DNA of 38,406 nt from Myxococcales bacterium. Its GTDB lineage: Bacteria > Myxococcota_A > UBA9042. Location: the NCBI GenBank assembly GCA_009692425.1, contig SHZF01000043.1, positions 1-38,406 on the forward strand, in the 5' to 3' direction. The position numbers were made by a program, and so were the translations under genes. Each line of letters starts with the position of its first letter. Positions within the stretch are counted from its first letter, which is position 1. The notes under the pieces are model-generated. The model saw only the letters and a program-made list of their open reading frames with translations. It was not told the origin of the DNA and made no database searches. Below, in pieces: positions 10,471 through 19,020 of the stretch.

Positions 10471-10884
10471 TCAGAACCGGGTGCGGAAGTAGAACGCGAA
10501 CGGTGTCACACTCGTCACCTTGACCAGCGACTCCTCGCCCAGACGTAGCGTGGTGAAGACGTTGATGTCGTAGCTGTGCTGCACGGTCGGCACGCCGGGG
10601 CGGGCGGTGCGCGCCGAAGCGACGCACTTGTCACAACGCACGACGGGCGCGGCGCCAAGGCCTGCGTCCTGCGCACCGAACCCACCGATGCGGGGGGCGC
10701 CGAGCCAGGCGCCGGGGGCGCGCACCGTTGCCGCCGCGGCCACGACGACCGTGGGTTCCGGGCGCACGCGGTTCGCGGCATCGTCTCGATTGCGGCGGGG
10801 CCGAGCGACGGCGTCGGGCAACGCCAGCGCCAGCACGAACACGGGCGTGCACAAGGCGAGCAGGCTGCGCAGGTCCAGGTTCAT
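10471..10884 (-). CDS. Hypothetical secreted protein with a CxxC pair
   Basis: A 137-residue product from ATG 10884. The N-terminus has a clear signal peptide (RSLLALCTPVFVLALALP then AVA). The mature part is Gly/Ala-rich, carries RCDKC near the middle, and ends in beta-like sequence (SYDINVFTTLRLGEE, FAFYFRTRF), as if a small envelope domain. I do not recognise the family. The ATG overlaps the stop of the preceding frame in an ATGA arrangement, which suggests coupling to the small ORF at 10881-11186. Confidence 0.6.
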   Translation of the reverse strand: MNLDLRSLLALCTPVFVLALALPDAVARPRRNRDDAANRVRPEPTVVVAAAATVRAPGAWLGAPRIGGFGAQDAGLGAAPVVRCDKCVASARTARPGVPTVQHSYDINVFTTLRLGEESLVKVTSVTPFAFYFRTRF

Positions 10885-11186
10885 GCCTCGAGGCGGCCAC
10901 AACGCGGCAAGCTCGCCGCAGCATCCCCCTCCCTGCCAGAATAGCGGCTGCGCGTCGGCGCGCAAGGGGATTCCCGGATCGGGCCACGCTCAGCGTCCCC
11001 GGCCCCAAATCCACCACCCCAAGACCTTCCCGGGACGCCGAATTGGGTCCAGATGCCAGGCGAGCCAGGGGTTGGGGCGAAGACGTACGTGGCTACGTTG
11101 AGCACCAACGCCGCCGCGACAACGACGTAGATGGACCCAGGGCGGCGGGTCCGGGCGGCGGTCGCGACTTGACGCCATCCGGCCAC
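10881..11186 (-). CDS. Possible small membrane protein coupled to the secreted protein
   Basis: A frame from GTG 11186 gives about 101 residues with one strong hydrophobic stretch (SIYVVVAAALVLNVATYVF, about residues 18-36) after a basic N-terminus. Its TGA overlaps the ATG of the next gene (ATGA at 10884-10881), typical of translational coupling. Against it, there is no clear ribosome site and the C-terminal half is low in character. No family is recognised. Confidence 0.35.
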   Translation of the reverse strand: MAGWRQVATAARTRRPGSIYVVVAAALVLNVATYVFAPTPGSPGIWTQFGVPGRSWGGGFGAGDAERGPIRESPCAPTRSRYSGREGDAAASLPRCGRLEA

Positions 11187-11228
11187 ACCTAGAGCATCAG
11201 GCAGCCTCCGCGGGCTACGGACACCGCC

Positions 11229-12350
11229 ATGACCGCCACGCCTTTCCTGTCCGGCACGCCGATCCCCCTCGACGTCGTTGCCGCGCCACTGCGGCCCCTC
11301 GTGCAGCGCGACGCACAACTTCCTGCCCGCTTGCGTGTGGCCCGCGGCGTGCTGCCCGCGCCGCCCGACGCGCTGATTCCTGCGCTTTTCTTCCTATGCC
11401 AAGACCCGGAGCCCCAAGTCAAGCAGGTCGCCCGCGAAACCCTGGCGAGCATGCCGTCCGACGTGTTGCTGCCCGTGCTGCGCGCTGCCCAGGACCCCTA
11501 TGTGCTCGACGCCGCCGCGCGCGTGCTGTGGAAGGCCGAGGAGCCCGCGCGGCAGGTTGCGCTCAACCACTACACCGCCGACGACACCGTGCGCTGGCTG
11601 GCGGGCGTGGCGAATGCGGTCGTGTGCGATGTTATCGGCCGCAACCAGGTTCGCGCCCTGCGTGCGCCGGGGATCATCGAAGCCATCACGCTCAACCCGC
11701 GCGCGTCGCAAGGTGTCGTTCACGGCCTGCTCGAACTTGCCGTGCGCGAGAACCTCGACCTCGACCACATGCCCGGTTTTCGCGAGATGCGGTCGGTGCT
11801 GATCGGCGAAGAGCAGGACGATGCGGGCACGGGACTGAGCGATCTGGAGTTTGCGTCGGCCCTGCTGATGGCGACGGGCCAGATCGAGACGATGGCCCAA
11901 GAAGGCGCCGCCGTCGACGACAAACGGACCGGCAACCTTGCGATCTTGATCGGCAAGATGAGCATCGCACAGAAAATTCGCACGGCGCTGGTGGGCGACG
12001 CGGCGTGTCGCAAGTTGTTGATCCGCGATCCCAAGAAGATCGTGGCCTACTCTGTGCTCAAGAGCCCGCGCCTGACCGAAGGCGAAATCACGTTGTTCGC
12101 GGCGCAAAAGTCGCTGGCAGAGGAGATTATCGCGGCAATCTCGCGCAATCGCACGTGGACGAAAGACTACGGCACGCGCAAGGCGCTGGTGTGCAATCCG
12201 AAGACGCCGGTCTCGTCGTCAATGAACCTGATCCGCACGCTGTCGCAATTTGACCTCAAGCACATCTCGCAGAGCCGCGATGTGAGCCCGACGGTCGCGC
12301 GGACGGCCAAACGGATGCTCGATGCGCTGACGACGAAGAAAAAGGGCTGA
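11229..12350 (+). CDS. HEAT-like conserved protein of deltaproteobacterial type
   Basis: A 373-residue soluble, almost all-helical protein. Residues 40-110 read as HEAT-like helical pairs (ALIPALFFLCQDPEPQVKQ and DVLLPVLRAAQDPYV). The C-terminal part (about 235-370) has a regular pattern of blocks, for example KMSIAQKIRTALVGDAACR, LLIRDPKKIVAYSVLKSP and RTWTKDYGTRKALVCNPKTP. I recall this pattern from conserved proteins of unknown function in Myxococcota. There is no signal peptide and no catalytic motif. It likely acts as a scaffold, which is inference. The start ATG 11229 is the first in frame, 42 bases from the divergent small ORF. Confidence 0.8.
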   Translation: MTATPFLSGTPIPLDVVAAPLRPLVQRDAQLPARLRVARGVLPAPPDALIPALFFLCQDPEPQVKQVARETLASMPSDVLLPVLRAAQDPYVLDAAARVLWKAEEPARQVALNHYTADDTVRWLAGVANAVVCDVIGRNQVRALRAPGIIEAITLNPRASQGVVHGLLELAVRENLDLDHMPGFREMRSVLIGEEQDDAGTGLSDLEFASALLMATGQIETMAQEGAAVDDKRTGNLAILIGKMSIAQKIRTALVGDAACRKLLIRDPKKIVAYSVLKSPRLTEGEITLFAAQKSLAEEIIAAISRNRTWTKDYGTRKALVCNPKTPVSSSMNLIRTLSQFDLKHISQSRDVSPTVARTAKRMLDALTTKKKG

Positions 12351-12356
12351 GACGCG

Positions 12357-12930
12357 TCAGGGTGGTGCCAACACCAACTCCGCCGCCAACGCCACCCCGG
12401 GCATCGTCTCCCGCTCCCCCAGCACGCCAGGCCGCCCGACTGAAGCCACGCGCACGCCGTGTTCCAGCCCGCGAGAATGCTCGTCGCCGGACCGAGTGGG
12501 GCGCCGGGTCCGATGCCGACGCCGCCCGTCCCGCTGCCGATCGGACCGCACAGCTGTTTGGTCTTTTCGATCGGCAGGTTCACACAACCGGTCCTGCCCA
12601 TTGCACCCGAGTCGCAGGCACTCTGCAGGCAGTCGCCGGCGGTCTTCGCCGAGCACACCGGCACGGACTTCGGGTTGATCCGGCACGTCCAGGGGAACGT
12701 CGCATGGTCGCAGAAATGGCTGCCCGAACAGCCATCACCGGCCTTGTCGGGGGCCGCGCAGTCGGCATCGACCTGTCACTGGCATCTGCCGTGACGGTCA
12801 CCTTCACGGGCGGAGCAGGGTCCGCGCACGCTGCGCCGAGCAGGGCCCCCAGCGCAAGGCACCAGCGGCGACACACCGGACGTGGTTCGAGCAGACGAGT
12901 TGGACGACGGGTCGGCAGTACAGGAGGCAT
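12357..12930 (-). pseudogene. Cys-rich lipoprotein, frameshifted
   Basis: From ATG 12930 a lipoprotein signal is clear (CLALGALLGAAC, lipobox LGAAC), followed by ADPAPPVKVTVTADAS. The frame then loses protein character near 12775. A second frame, opened by a TGA at 12778-12776, continues with VDADCAAPDKAGDGCSG and a Cys-rich domain (FCDHATFPWTCRI, GDCLQSACDSGAMG, TGCVNLPIEK). Near its end NTACAWLQSGGLACWG resembles an RCC1-type repeat motif. Beyond that a further shift may be needed to reach the stop at 12357. At least one indel is required, so this is a decayed gene or an assembly error. It is last in the AgmX operon, 43 bases after the nucleotidase-like gene. Confidence 0.5.
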
Positions 12931-12973
12931 CCGGCGCGCCAAAATGTCGCACAGTTGCGGTGGGTTCACTCTC

Positions 12974-14677
12974 TCATTTCGGCAGGTCGGCATCCATTGC
13001 ACCCGCGCGCACGGCCTGCTCGATGATGTCGCTGAGCAGTGGCGTGCCGGCGCAAGGCCGCGTGGGCACGAATGGTTGCCCGTCGAGGCAGCGGCAATCG
13101 CCGAGCGTGAGCGCAAAGTAGCCACTGCCGCCCTTCGCCAGGTAGTCCAAGGTCGCCAGGTGGTAGGTGGCGCGCGGCTTCAACGGCCGTCCGCCGACCG
13201 TGGCGTCGACGACGCGCTCGCCCGGCATCGCGATGGCGGTCGGCCGGTTGTCCTGCCACACGTAGCGCACCGGCGGCCGGGCGACATCGCAGCGGAATGA
13301 GATGCCCCACGTGACGGCACCCGCCCCATGGCGGTCGTCGCCCGCAGCGGAGCAGACGTGCTCCAGCACCGCGCGCAGTTGTGCGCCGCTCAACTCGATC
13401 ACCACGAGGCGGTTCGAAAAAGGGTGAATGGCCGCCACCTCGACGTTCGTGACCGGGCCCGCGGGGTACACGGTCGCACTGCGCAGGCCGCCGAGGTTCA
13501 TGAGGGCGCCGTCGATGGACCGGCCGGTCGCTTGGGTGGCGTGGGCGGCCATCGCGCGGGCGGTGCGCTGGGCATACGGCAGCAGGCCGGGGGGCGTCAG
13601 GTCCCACGGCACGGCGCGCGTGCCGATCGTGCGCTCCGGAACCAGCGTCGCGCGCAAGGAATCGACGGCAGCGACGATGGCAGGGTCCGCCGCCATGCCG
13701 GCGTCGATGGGGTCCAGGCGCCAGGTCGTCTGCGCGGGGTCGAAGCCGCCGGCCGCGGCGCGCACGAACTCGAGTCGGCCCAGGTGGGCAAAGCGGGCGC
13801 CCGCCTGAGTGATCCACGTCGCGCCGACCCGCCGCGCTACCGGCAGGGCGGTGTGGGAGTGCCCCCCGACGATCGCATCGATGCCGGTGACCGCGAGGGC
13901 CAAGTCTACATCCTGGCCGACGCCCAGGTGGGTGAGCGCAACCACGACGTCGGCGCCCTGGCTGCGCAACGCGGCGACTGCAGCACGCGCCGGGCCGACC
14001 AGGGGGTCCGCCGCAAAGCGCACGTCGCCGAAATCGCTGATCGTCTTGGTAGTCGGCGTCAGCAGCCCAAAGAACCCGACGCGCATCCCGCCGCACGCCA
14101 CCAGGGCCGTGGCTTCGTGCAGTCGCTCGCCCGCGCGTTTGTCGGTCGCGGGGTCGAGCGACGTACCCGCGGCGTCGAGGTTGGCCACGAGCAGTCGGTA
14201 GCGGGCAAGGCCTTCGAGCGCCGCGCGCAGGACCCTCGGCCCGCCGTCGAATTCGTGGTTGCCGAGCACGCCCAGGTCGTAGCCGGCGCGTTCGTAGAGG
14301 CGCAGCGCGGCAGCGGCGGCCGCGGCCCGATTGCCGTCGGCCCGCGCGAGGTAACGGCCCTGCAGCACGTCGCCACCCTCGACGAGGAGGACGTTGCCTG
14401 TGCCGCGCTGGGCCTGCATCCGGCGCTTTTCTCCTGCCACGCGCGCAACCGGAACGAGAAACTCCGCCAACCCGGGCGCGCCGATGCGGGGCCCGTCGAA
14501 GTTGGCCTCGCTGTCATTCGTCGTCAACAGCAGGCAACGACCTGGTTCGGGCGGTGCGCCGGCGCCGGCATGGAGCGCAGTGGCTTCGGGCACCGGATTG
14601 GCGCCACACGCGGAGGCCAAGCCAATCCCGGCGCCCAGGCATGTCGCGGCGCAGGCCAAAAGCGGGCGCGATAACAC
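12974..14677 (-). CDS. 5'-nucleotidase-like lipoprotein (metallophosphatase)
   Basis: A 567-residue lipoprotein (lipobox ending at Cys24) with the two-domain build of secreted 5'-nucleotidases. The N-terminal calcineurin-like metallophosphatase part (about 47-330) has GGD (D103), GNHEFDGG (140-147), LTHLG and GGHSHT. The C-terminal 5'-nucleotidase domain (about 345-545) has the NLGGLRS and PFSNRLVVIELSG segments. The first metal motif, normally D-x-H, reads TNDSEANF here, with Glu57 in place of His. Activity may be altered, or glutamate may serve as ligand. The start is GTG 14677, directly abutting the aldolase stop. It probably hydrolyses nucleotides or other phosphoesters at the cell surface. 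Confidence 0.88.
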   Translation of the reverse strand: MLSRPLLACAATCLGAGIGLASACGANPVPEATALHAGAGAPPEPGRCLLLTTNDSEANFDGPRIGAPGLAEFLVPVARVAGEKRRMQAQRGTGNVLLVEGGDVLQGRYLARADGNRAAAAAAALRLYERAGYDLGVLGNHEFDGGPRVLRAALEGLARYRLLVANLDAAGTSLDPATDKRAGERLHEATALVACGGMRVGFFGLLTPTTKTISDFGDVRFAADPLVGPARAAVAALRSQGADVVVALTHLGVGQDVDLALAVTGIDAIVGGHSHTALPVARRVGATWITQAGARFAHLGRLEFVRAAAGGFDPAQTTWRLDPIDAGMAADPAIVAAVDSLRATLVPERTIGTRAVPWDLTPPGLLPYAQRTARAMAAHATQATGRSIDGALMNLGGLRSATVYPAGPVTNVEVAAIHPFSNRLVVIELSGAQLRAVLEHVCSAAGDDRHGAGAVTWGISFRCDVARPPVRYVWQDNRPTAIAMPGERVVDATVGGRPLKPRATYHLATLDYLAKGGSGYFALTLGDCRCLDGQPFVPTRPCAGTPLLSDIIEQAVRAGAMDADLPK

Positions 14678-15385
14678 CTACCCGGCCTTCTTGCGCGCGT
14701 CGGGTCCCAGCCCGGCTTTGGTGCGCGCGTCGAGCAGTCGTGCGACGTCGGTGTCTGGCAGCACCCGCACCCGCCCGGCCTGCAGCGCCCGCAGTTGGAT
14801 GGTCGCGAGGTGCTCGACGAGTTCGGCCCGCAAAAAGGCCGCCTCCAGGTCGCCACCCCATGCGAGCACGCCGTGGTTTTCGAGCGTCACCGCATCGACC
14901 GCGGCGGCCGCGACTTGCAGCGCCGCGATCTGCTCTGCCGCGTTTGGGAATGCGTACGGCAGCAGCGGCACCTGGGCGCCGAGCGACACGACCGCCTCGG
15001 CCAACATGCGCGGCTCGACTGCCACCCCCGCCACCGCCAGGCCCGCGGCGCTCGGCGAGTGCGTATGCACGACGGCCATCACGTCGGGCCGCGCGGCGTA
15101 CACGGCGCGGTGCAGTTTGAGTTCGCTGAACGCGCGGCGCCCGCCCTGGACGACCTGGTCGGCGGCATCGACCACGATGAGGTCCTGCTCGGTCAGCACA
15201 CGCTTTGACAGCGCGGTCGGCGTGGCCAGCAACCGGCCAGCGGGGAGTCGCAGCGTGACGTTGCCGTCGTGATTGGCCACCCAGCCGCGGCCATGCAGTT
15301 CGTGGGCGATCGCGAGCAGTTGCCGACGCGCTTCGCCGAGCGTCGGCTCGCCGTGGTGCAGGCGGTGTAGGGGCGCAGTAGCCAT
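14678..15385 (-). CDS. Class II aldolase/adducin-family protein (fuculose-phosphate aldolase-like)
   Basis: A 235-residue zinc-dependent class II aldolase-fold protein. The zinc ligands of the family are present: VHTHSP (His107, His109) and ENHG (His171). The catalytic acid position is in FSELKLH (Glu88), and the phosphate-binding region near residue 40 reads DGNVTLR. Relatives split L-fuculose- or L-rhamnulose-phosphate into DHAP and lactaldehyde, but the substrate here cannot be read from sequence. Two EutN/CcmL microcompartment vertex genes lie directly upstream; class II aldolases are signature enzymes of one group of fucose/rhamnose microcompartments. The start ATG 15385 is weakly supported but matches the family N-terminus. 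Confidence 0.88.
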   Translation of the reverse strand: MATAPLHRLHHGEPTLGEARRQLLAIAHELHGRGWVANHDGNVTLRLPAGRLLATPTALSKRVLTEQDLIVVDAADQVVQGGRRAFSELKLHRAVYAARPDVMAVVHTHSPSAAGLAVAGVAVEPRMLAEAVVSLGAQVPLLPYAFPNAAEQIAALQVAAAAVDAVTLENHGVLAWGGDLEAAFLRAELVEHLATIQLRALQAGRVRVLPDTDVARLLDARTKAGLGPDARKKAG

Positions 15386-15403
15386 GGGCAGCAGGGCCTC
15401 GCG

Positions 15404-15694
15404 CTACGCCGGGCCGCTTGCGGGGGCGGCCGGTGTCACGGCGTCGACCACGCCGACGATCAGGCAGCGGATCGGCGACTTCGGATCCCCGAGCATCAGG
15501 CGAATGCCGCTGCCTTCGCGGTGCACCAGCACAAGGTCGCCGGGCCCGGCCTGCGCGTGGTCCACGGCCAGGAAGCTGTCGCCGTGCAGCGCGCCGAACT
15601 CATCGACCGGTTGGACCGCAAACACGATGCGCGCGGTCAGGCTGGGGTGCTTGACCGTCGCGACGACGCTGCCCAGGACGCGGCACAGGATCAC
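15404..15694 (-). CDS. EutN/CcmL-family microcompartment vertex protein (BMC-P), first
   Basis: A 96-residue protein matching the whole EutN/CcmL fold. It opens with [16 protein letters not shown], has the central [20 protein letters not shown] loop and ends in LIVGVVDAV plus a short Ala/Pro tail. BMC-P proteins form pentamers that cap the vertices of polyhedral microcompartment shells. The start is GTG 15694, overlapping the stop of the preceding vertex gene as GTGA, so the pair is translationally coupled. The aldolase follows after 18 bases. No hexamer (BMC-H) or trimer (BMC-T) shell gene is present in this window. Confidence 0.9.
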   Translation of the reverse strand: MILCRVLGSVVATVKHPSLTARIVFAVQPVDEFGALHGDSFLAVDHAQAGPGDLVLVHREGSGIRLMLGDPKSPIRCLIVGVVDAVTPAAPASGPA

Positions 15695-16053
15695 GTTGTC
15701 TCCTTGCTTCGACGCGCTGGGCCTGCGTTTTTCGCGACGCGGCCCGTGGCTGCGGGCGCGCCTGCGGGCGATGGCGGCACGTGGCGGTACTGCACATCGA
15801 TGGCATCGACGATGGCCACGATAGCGGCATCGACCGGCACGAACGGGTCGGGCATCGCGATGGCGGCCTCGCGCGAGGTCGTCACATGGACCAGGTCGCC
15901 AGGCCCCGCCTGCGTGACGTCGGCGGCAACCAGCGCAGTGCCGCGATCGCGCCGGTCTTCATCGACGGGCTGTACGACAAGCAGGCGAATGCCGTCGAGG
16001 CCCGGCGCCTTGACGGTCGCAACGACAGTGCCGGTCACGCGGGCGAGGAACAT
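15691..16053 (-). CDS. EutN/CcmL-family microcompartment vertex protein (BMC-P), second, with C-terminal extension
   Basis: A 120-residue BMC-P protein. Residues 1-86 carry the fold ([42 protein letters not shown]). After this comes an unusual tail of about 34 residues, Pro/Ala-rich then basic ([23 protein letters not shown]), not needed for the pentamer fold. The two vertex proteins are only moderately similar, so they are an old pair. The ATG at 16053 stands 67 bases after the TPR lipoprotein gene on the same strand, with no promoter seen in the gap, so the microcompartment genes probably belong to the AgmX operon. Confidence 0.9.
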   Translation of the reverse strand: MFLARVTGTVVATVKAPGLDGIRLLVVQPVDEDRRDRGTALVAADVTQAGPGDLVHVTTSREAAIAMPDPFVPVDAAIVAIVDAIDVQYRHVPPSPAGAPAATGRVAKNAGPARRSKETT

Positions 16054-16120
16054 CGGCGGGCCCTCTGCTGCAATCCGGCGGCCAGACGCGGGGTCATGGT
16101 GCCTGTGCGGCCTGCGACGG

Positions 16121-17023
16121 TCAACGCGGGCGCGACTTCAGCTTGAGCAGCATCCGGGCAGCGGCATCGACCGTCGGGTCCTTGTCGCCGCGCTTCTGCA
16201 ACAAGAACGCCCGCAGGGCCTGTGTCGCCGCGTCGTATTCACCCAGTTGCAACAGCGCGGCGGCGAGGTTCACGTGCGCTTGCGGCCGCGCCTTCGGATT
16301 GCCGACGGCCGGGTCCAGCACATGGCGTGCCCGGTCCGGCCGGCCGAGGTCGAGCCATGCAACGCCGAGGGACTCCTGCAACTCCGCGGAGTCAGGCGAA
16401 AATTTCAACCCTTCTTCGAGCACGGTGCGCGCCGCTTCGAACGCGCCGACATCCGAGTAGAGCGCCGCCAGCTTCGAATACGCTGGCGCAAAGCCTGGGT
16501 CGCCGGCAATCGCGGCGCGCAAGGCCTTGTCGGCCACAGCGAGGTTGCCACCGGCTGCGGCCAACCGCGCCACGAGCAAGCGCGCCTGCGGATGGCCCGG
16601 GTCGAGCTTGAACACGCCCTCGGCAGCCGCAAGCGCATCATTCGGGTGCCCCGCCTCGGCGAGCGCCTTCGCCAGCAGCAGGTGGGCATCGACGCGGCGC
16701 GGGTCGCCCAGCGTCGCCTTGCGCAGGTGGTCCGCGGCCACCGGCCATTTCTCTTCGTGCAGCGCGATCGAACCGAGGTAGAAATGGGCGTCGCCGTCGT
16801 CGGGGTCCAGCTTGAGTACGGCCTGAAACCGCTCGCGCGCCCGGCTGTGCTCCTGGCGCTCCAGGTAGCGGATGCCCTCGTTCGACAGGGCGACGATGTC
16901 GCGCGCCGTCGAATCACAACCGGCGACTCCGACGATCACGCTGACGACGCCCAGCAAGACAGGGCCTGCAAGCACGCGACGGCACCACAACGGCAACAAC
17001 AACGGCAACCTCAACGTCCGCAT
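16121..17023 (-). CDS. TPR-repeat lipoprotein
   Basis: A 300-residue lipoprotein. The N-terminus is a long signal with a lipobox (VGVAGC) at about residue 36. From there to the end it is a chain of about seven tetratricopeptide repeats, for example LERQEHSRARERFQAVLKLDP, AHFYLGSIALHEEKWPVAA and LNLAAALLQLGEY-like units. TPR lipoproteins of this type scaffold envelope complexes. Its ATG at 17023 overlaps the TGA of the AgmX-like gene (TGATG), so the two are translated together, and a joint role in an envelope machine is likely. It may be a partner of the AgmX-like protein. Confidence 0.88.
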   Translation of the reverse strand: MRTLRLPLLLPLWCRRVLAGPVLLGVVSVIVGVAGCDSTARDIVALSNEGIRYLERQEHSRARERFQAVLKLDPDDGDAHFYLGSIALHEEKWPVAADHLRKATLGDPRRVDAHLLLAKALAEAGHPNDALAAAEGVFKLDPGHPQARLLVARLAAAGGNLAVADKALRAAIAGDPGFAPAYSKLAALYSDVGAFEAARTVLEEGLKFSPDSAELQESLGVAWLDLGRPDRARHVLDPAVGNPKARPQAHVNLAAALLQLGEYDAATQALRAFLLQKRGDKDPTVDAAARMLLKLKSRPR

Positions 17024-19017
17024 CAATGCGAGGAGAACACAAATGGATACAAGACCTTCGTCGTGCCGCCGCCTTTGGCCTGCGGGAATTTCCAGTTCTT
17101 CACGTTGTTGAGGATGCACTCCTCGACGCTCGTGTTCGCCAGGCTGGTGTCGTCGACGCGCGCGCCCAGCACGTTGCCGGTCGGCTGGATGAGGAACGCG
17201 ACCTTCACCTTGCCCGCCAGGTCGGGATTCGACTGGAGCGCTTTCTGGTAGCACGCCTTGATCGCGCCCATCTTCGTGGCGATGTAGGCCTTGATGACGG
17301 TCTTGGGCAGTTCACCTTCTGCATCCGCGACAGAACCGCCGACACGCACGATTTCCTGCTTCTTTTCCTTCAGGCCGACCTCGGGACCCTTGCCGAGATC
17401 GCCTTGCTTTTCGAGGCCGGCAATGCGCGCCCTCTCGACGTCGCCGCTCGAACCGACGCCCGGCTGGCGCGTACCTGCGGGTCCACCGGCGAGGTCGGCC
17501 AGTTTGCCTTCGGGGTCGGCCAGCACGGCGCCCTGCCCGTCCGGATTCGCCGTCCCCGCCGCACCTTCATCGGTCTCGGCGAACAGTTTCGTGCCCGGCA
17601 ATTGCGCGCCGAGGTCCTTGAGCGCCTCGTCGACGACGGCGGTCTCCTTGGCGACCTGCTCCTTGACGATTTCGACCATCTTCTCCTTCCGCTCGTCTTC
17701 GTTGAGGTTCTTGAGCGCCTGGTCGACCTTGTCCTGCTCCTTCTTGATCTCCGCCTGCTGCACCTGGGCGGGCACGATCGCCGGTGCTTCCTTTTTTTCC
17801 TCAGCCTTCTCCTCGGCCTTTTCCTCTTCGGGCGGCTTATCCTCCTTGACCTCAATGAGTTCAAGTTCGTGCAACCGCTCGTCCATCTGCTCGGCGTACG
17901 ACATCTTCATGCGGTCGCGAAAGTCGGGGCTCATGTAGCCGGCCACGATCGGCGTGACGAGCAGCACCAGCGCGGCGATCAGGCACGCGAGCAGGGTCGT
18001 CGCTTCGCGGCTCCACAGGTACAGCGGCGCCGGCGGCGGCACGGGCGTGCGCGTCAGGATAAACGTGAACTCGCTGCCGAACTGCAGCAGGGCGTGCGTA
18101 TCGGCCGCGAACACCAACGCCTTGCCACCGAGGCCTGCGGGTCGCGGCGTAGCCGTCAGATCGAGGCGCTCGCCCTGGTGCAACACGTGGCCACTGAGCC
18201 CGGGGGTATCGAGGCGCAGCGCAAAGCCACCCTTGCCGTCGGGCTCGACCAGCGTCGCCATGTCCTTGCCGCCCAGCACGTCGGGCGGCAGCGGAAACGT
18301 GCCGTTCAGGCCGACCGTGACCGGCTGCGGAGCGCCAAAGAACCGCGCAGCGAACACGTCTTCACGCCACAGCATCCGCACGTCGAGACCGAGCGGCCCG
18401 GTGAGCAGATCGCCCGGCTTCGAGGAGAGGAACTTCGCCCTGCGGGCCGACAACGTGGGCGCATCGGCGCTGCCGTCGGGTTGGCGTGTCACGACGGTGT
18501 CGGCCCGGCCGGTCGCGGTGGGCGCGTCGAACGGCAGAGTCCCAGGGCGCGATGGCAGAGTCCCAGGGCGCGGCGGCGCGGTCGAGGCCGATGGCGCAGG
18601 CATTGGCGCCGGCCGGGCCACTGGAGGCGGCGGGCTCGATGGATGCAGTGGGCTCGATGGATGCAGTGGGCTCGATGGATGCGACGGGCTGGGCTTCGGA
18701 GCCCCGATGACGGTCGTCGGTCCGTCGTCCTCGTCGGCCATGGCCTGGAAGACGGTCGTGGCGTCGTCTCCGCCCAGGCTGCGCTCACCGATGGGACTGT
18801 GCAGCCGGCGGTCGTGCCCGGCTGCGGCCAGCACGCTGTCCCCGACGATCGGCTGGTCGATCACGGTCGCCTCGCCGTTGTCACCTGCGGAATGCCCACC
18901 GCCCGGCGGCGTGCGAAGGGTTGCGGCATCCGAGTCCGCCAGACCCGACCCGCGACTGCCCACGCCGGCAGGCAAATCAGTCACGGTCTTCGAAGAGCTG
19001 CGGCTTTTCTTGGACAT
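17023..19017 (-). CDS. AgmX/PglI C-terminal domain protein (TonB-like envelope protein)
   Basis: A 664-residue modular protein. Residues 1-200 are a disordered cytoplasmic region rich in Pro/Ser with Thr-x-Val motifs (TVI 51, TTV 87 and 101, TVV 174) and two internal repeats. Residues about 205-325 look like the FHA-like/beta domain common in this family (PVTVGLNGTFPLPPDVLGG, LLQFGSEFTFIL). One membrane segment follows at about 338-361. Then come a Glu/Lys-rich coiled stretch (395-470), a flexible linker, and the C-terminal AgmX/TonB-like domain (574-664; IKACYQKALQSNP, KVAFLIQPTGNV, VEECILNNVKNWKFP). Relatives take part in gliding or other energised envelope work. It starts 3 bases after the small secreted gene and overlaps the TPR gene. 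Confidence 0.88.
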   Translation of the reverse strand: MSKKSRSSSKTVTDLPAGVGSRGSGLADSDAATLRTPPGGGHSAGDNGEATVIDQPIVGDSVLAAAGHDRRLHSPIGERSLGGDDATTVFQAMADEDDGPTTVIGAPKPSPSHPSSPLHPSSPLHPSSPPPPVARPAPMPAPSASTAPPRPGTLPSRPGTLPFDAPTATGRADTVVTRQPDGSADAPTLSARRAKFLSSKPGDLLTGPLGLDVRMLWREDVFAARFFGAPQPVTVGLNGTFPLPPDVLGGKDMATLVEPDGKGGFALRLDTPGLSGHVLHQGERLDLTATPRPAGLGGKALVFAADTHALLQFGSEFTFILTRTPVPPPAPLYLWSREATTLLACLIAALVLLVTPIVAGYMSPDFRDRMKMSYAEQMDERLHELELIEVKEDKPPEEEKAEEKAEEKKEAPAIVPAQVQQAEIKKEQDKVDQALKNLNEDERKEKMVEIVKEQVAKETAVVDEALKDLGAQLPGTKLFAETDEGAAGTANPDGQGAVLADPEGKLADLAGGPAGTRQPGVGSSGDVERARIAGLEKQGDLGKGPEVGLKEKKQEIVRVGGSVADAEGELPKTVIKAYIATKMGAIKACYQKALQSNPDLAGKVKVAFLIQPTGNVLGARVDDTSLANTSVEECILNNVKNWKFPQAKGGGTTKVLYPFVFSSH
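18534..18575. repeat. 21-bp tandem duplication inside the AgmX-like gene
   Basis: Two copies of a 21-base unit (cagagtcccagggcgcgatgg and near copy) encode RPGTLPS-RPGTLPF at residues 150-163 of the AgmX-like protein. The coding frame is kept. Confidence 0.6.
18632..18685. repeat. 18-bp tandem repeat, three units, inside the AgmX-like gene
   Basis: The unit gggctcgatggatgcagt occurs three times in a row (18632-18649, 18650-18667, 18668-18685, the last with two changes at its end). On the coding strand it gives HPSSPL three times. The first two units are identical, so the expansion is recent. Confidence 0.85.
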
Positions 19018-19020
19018 GGG

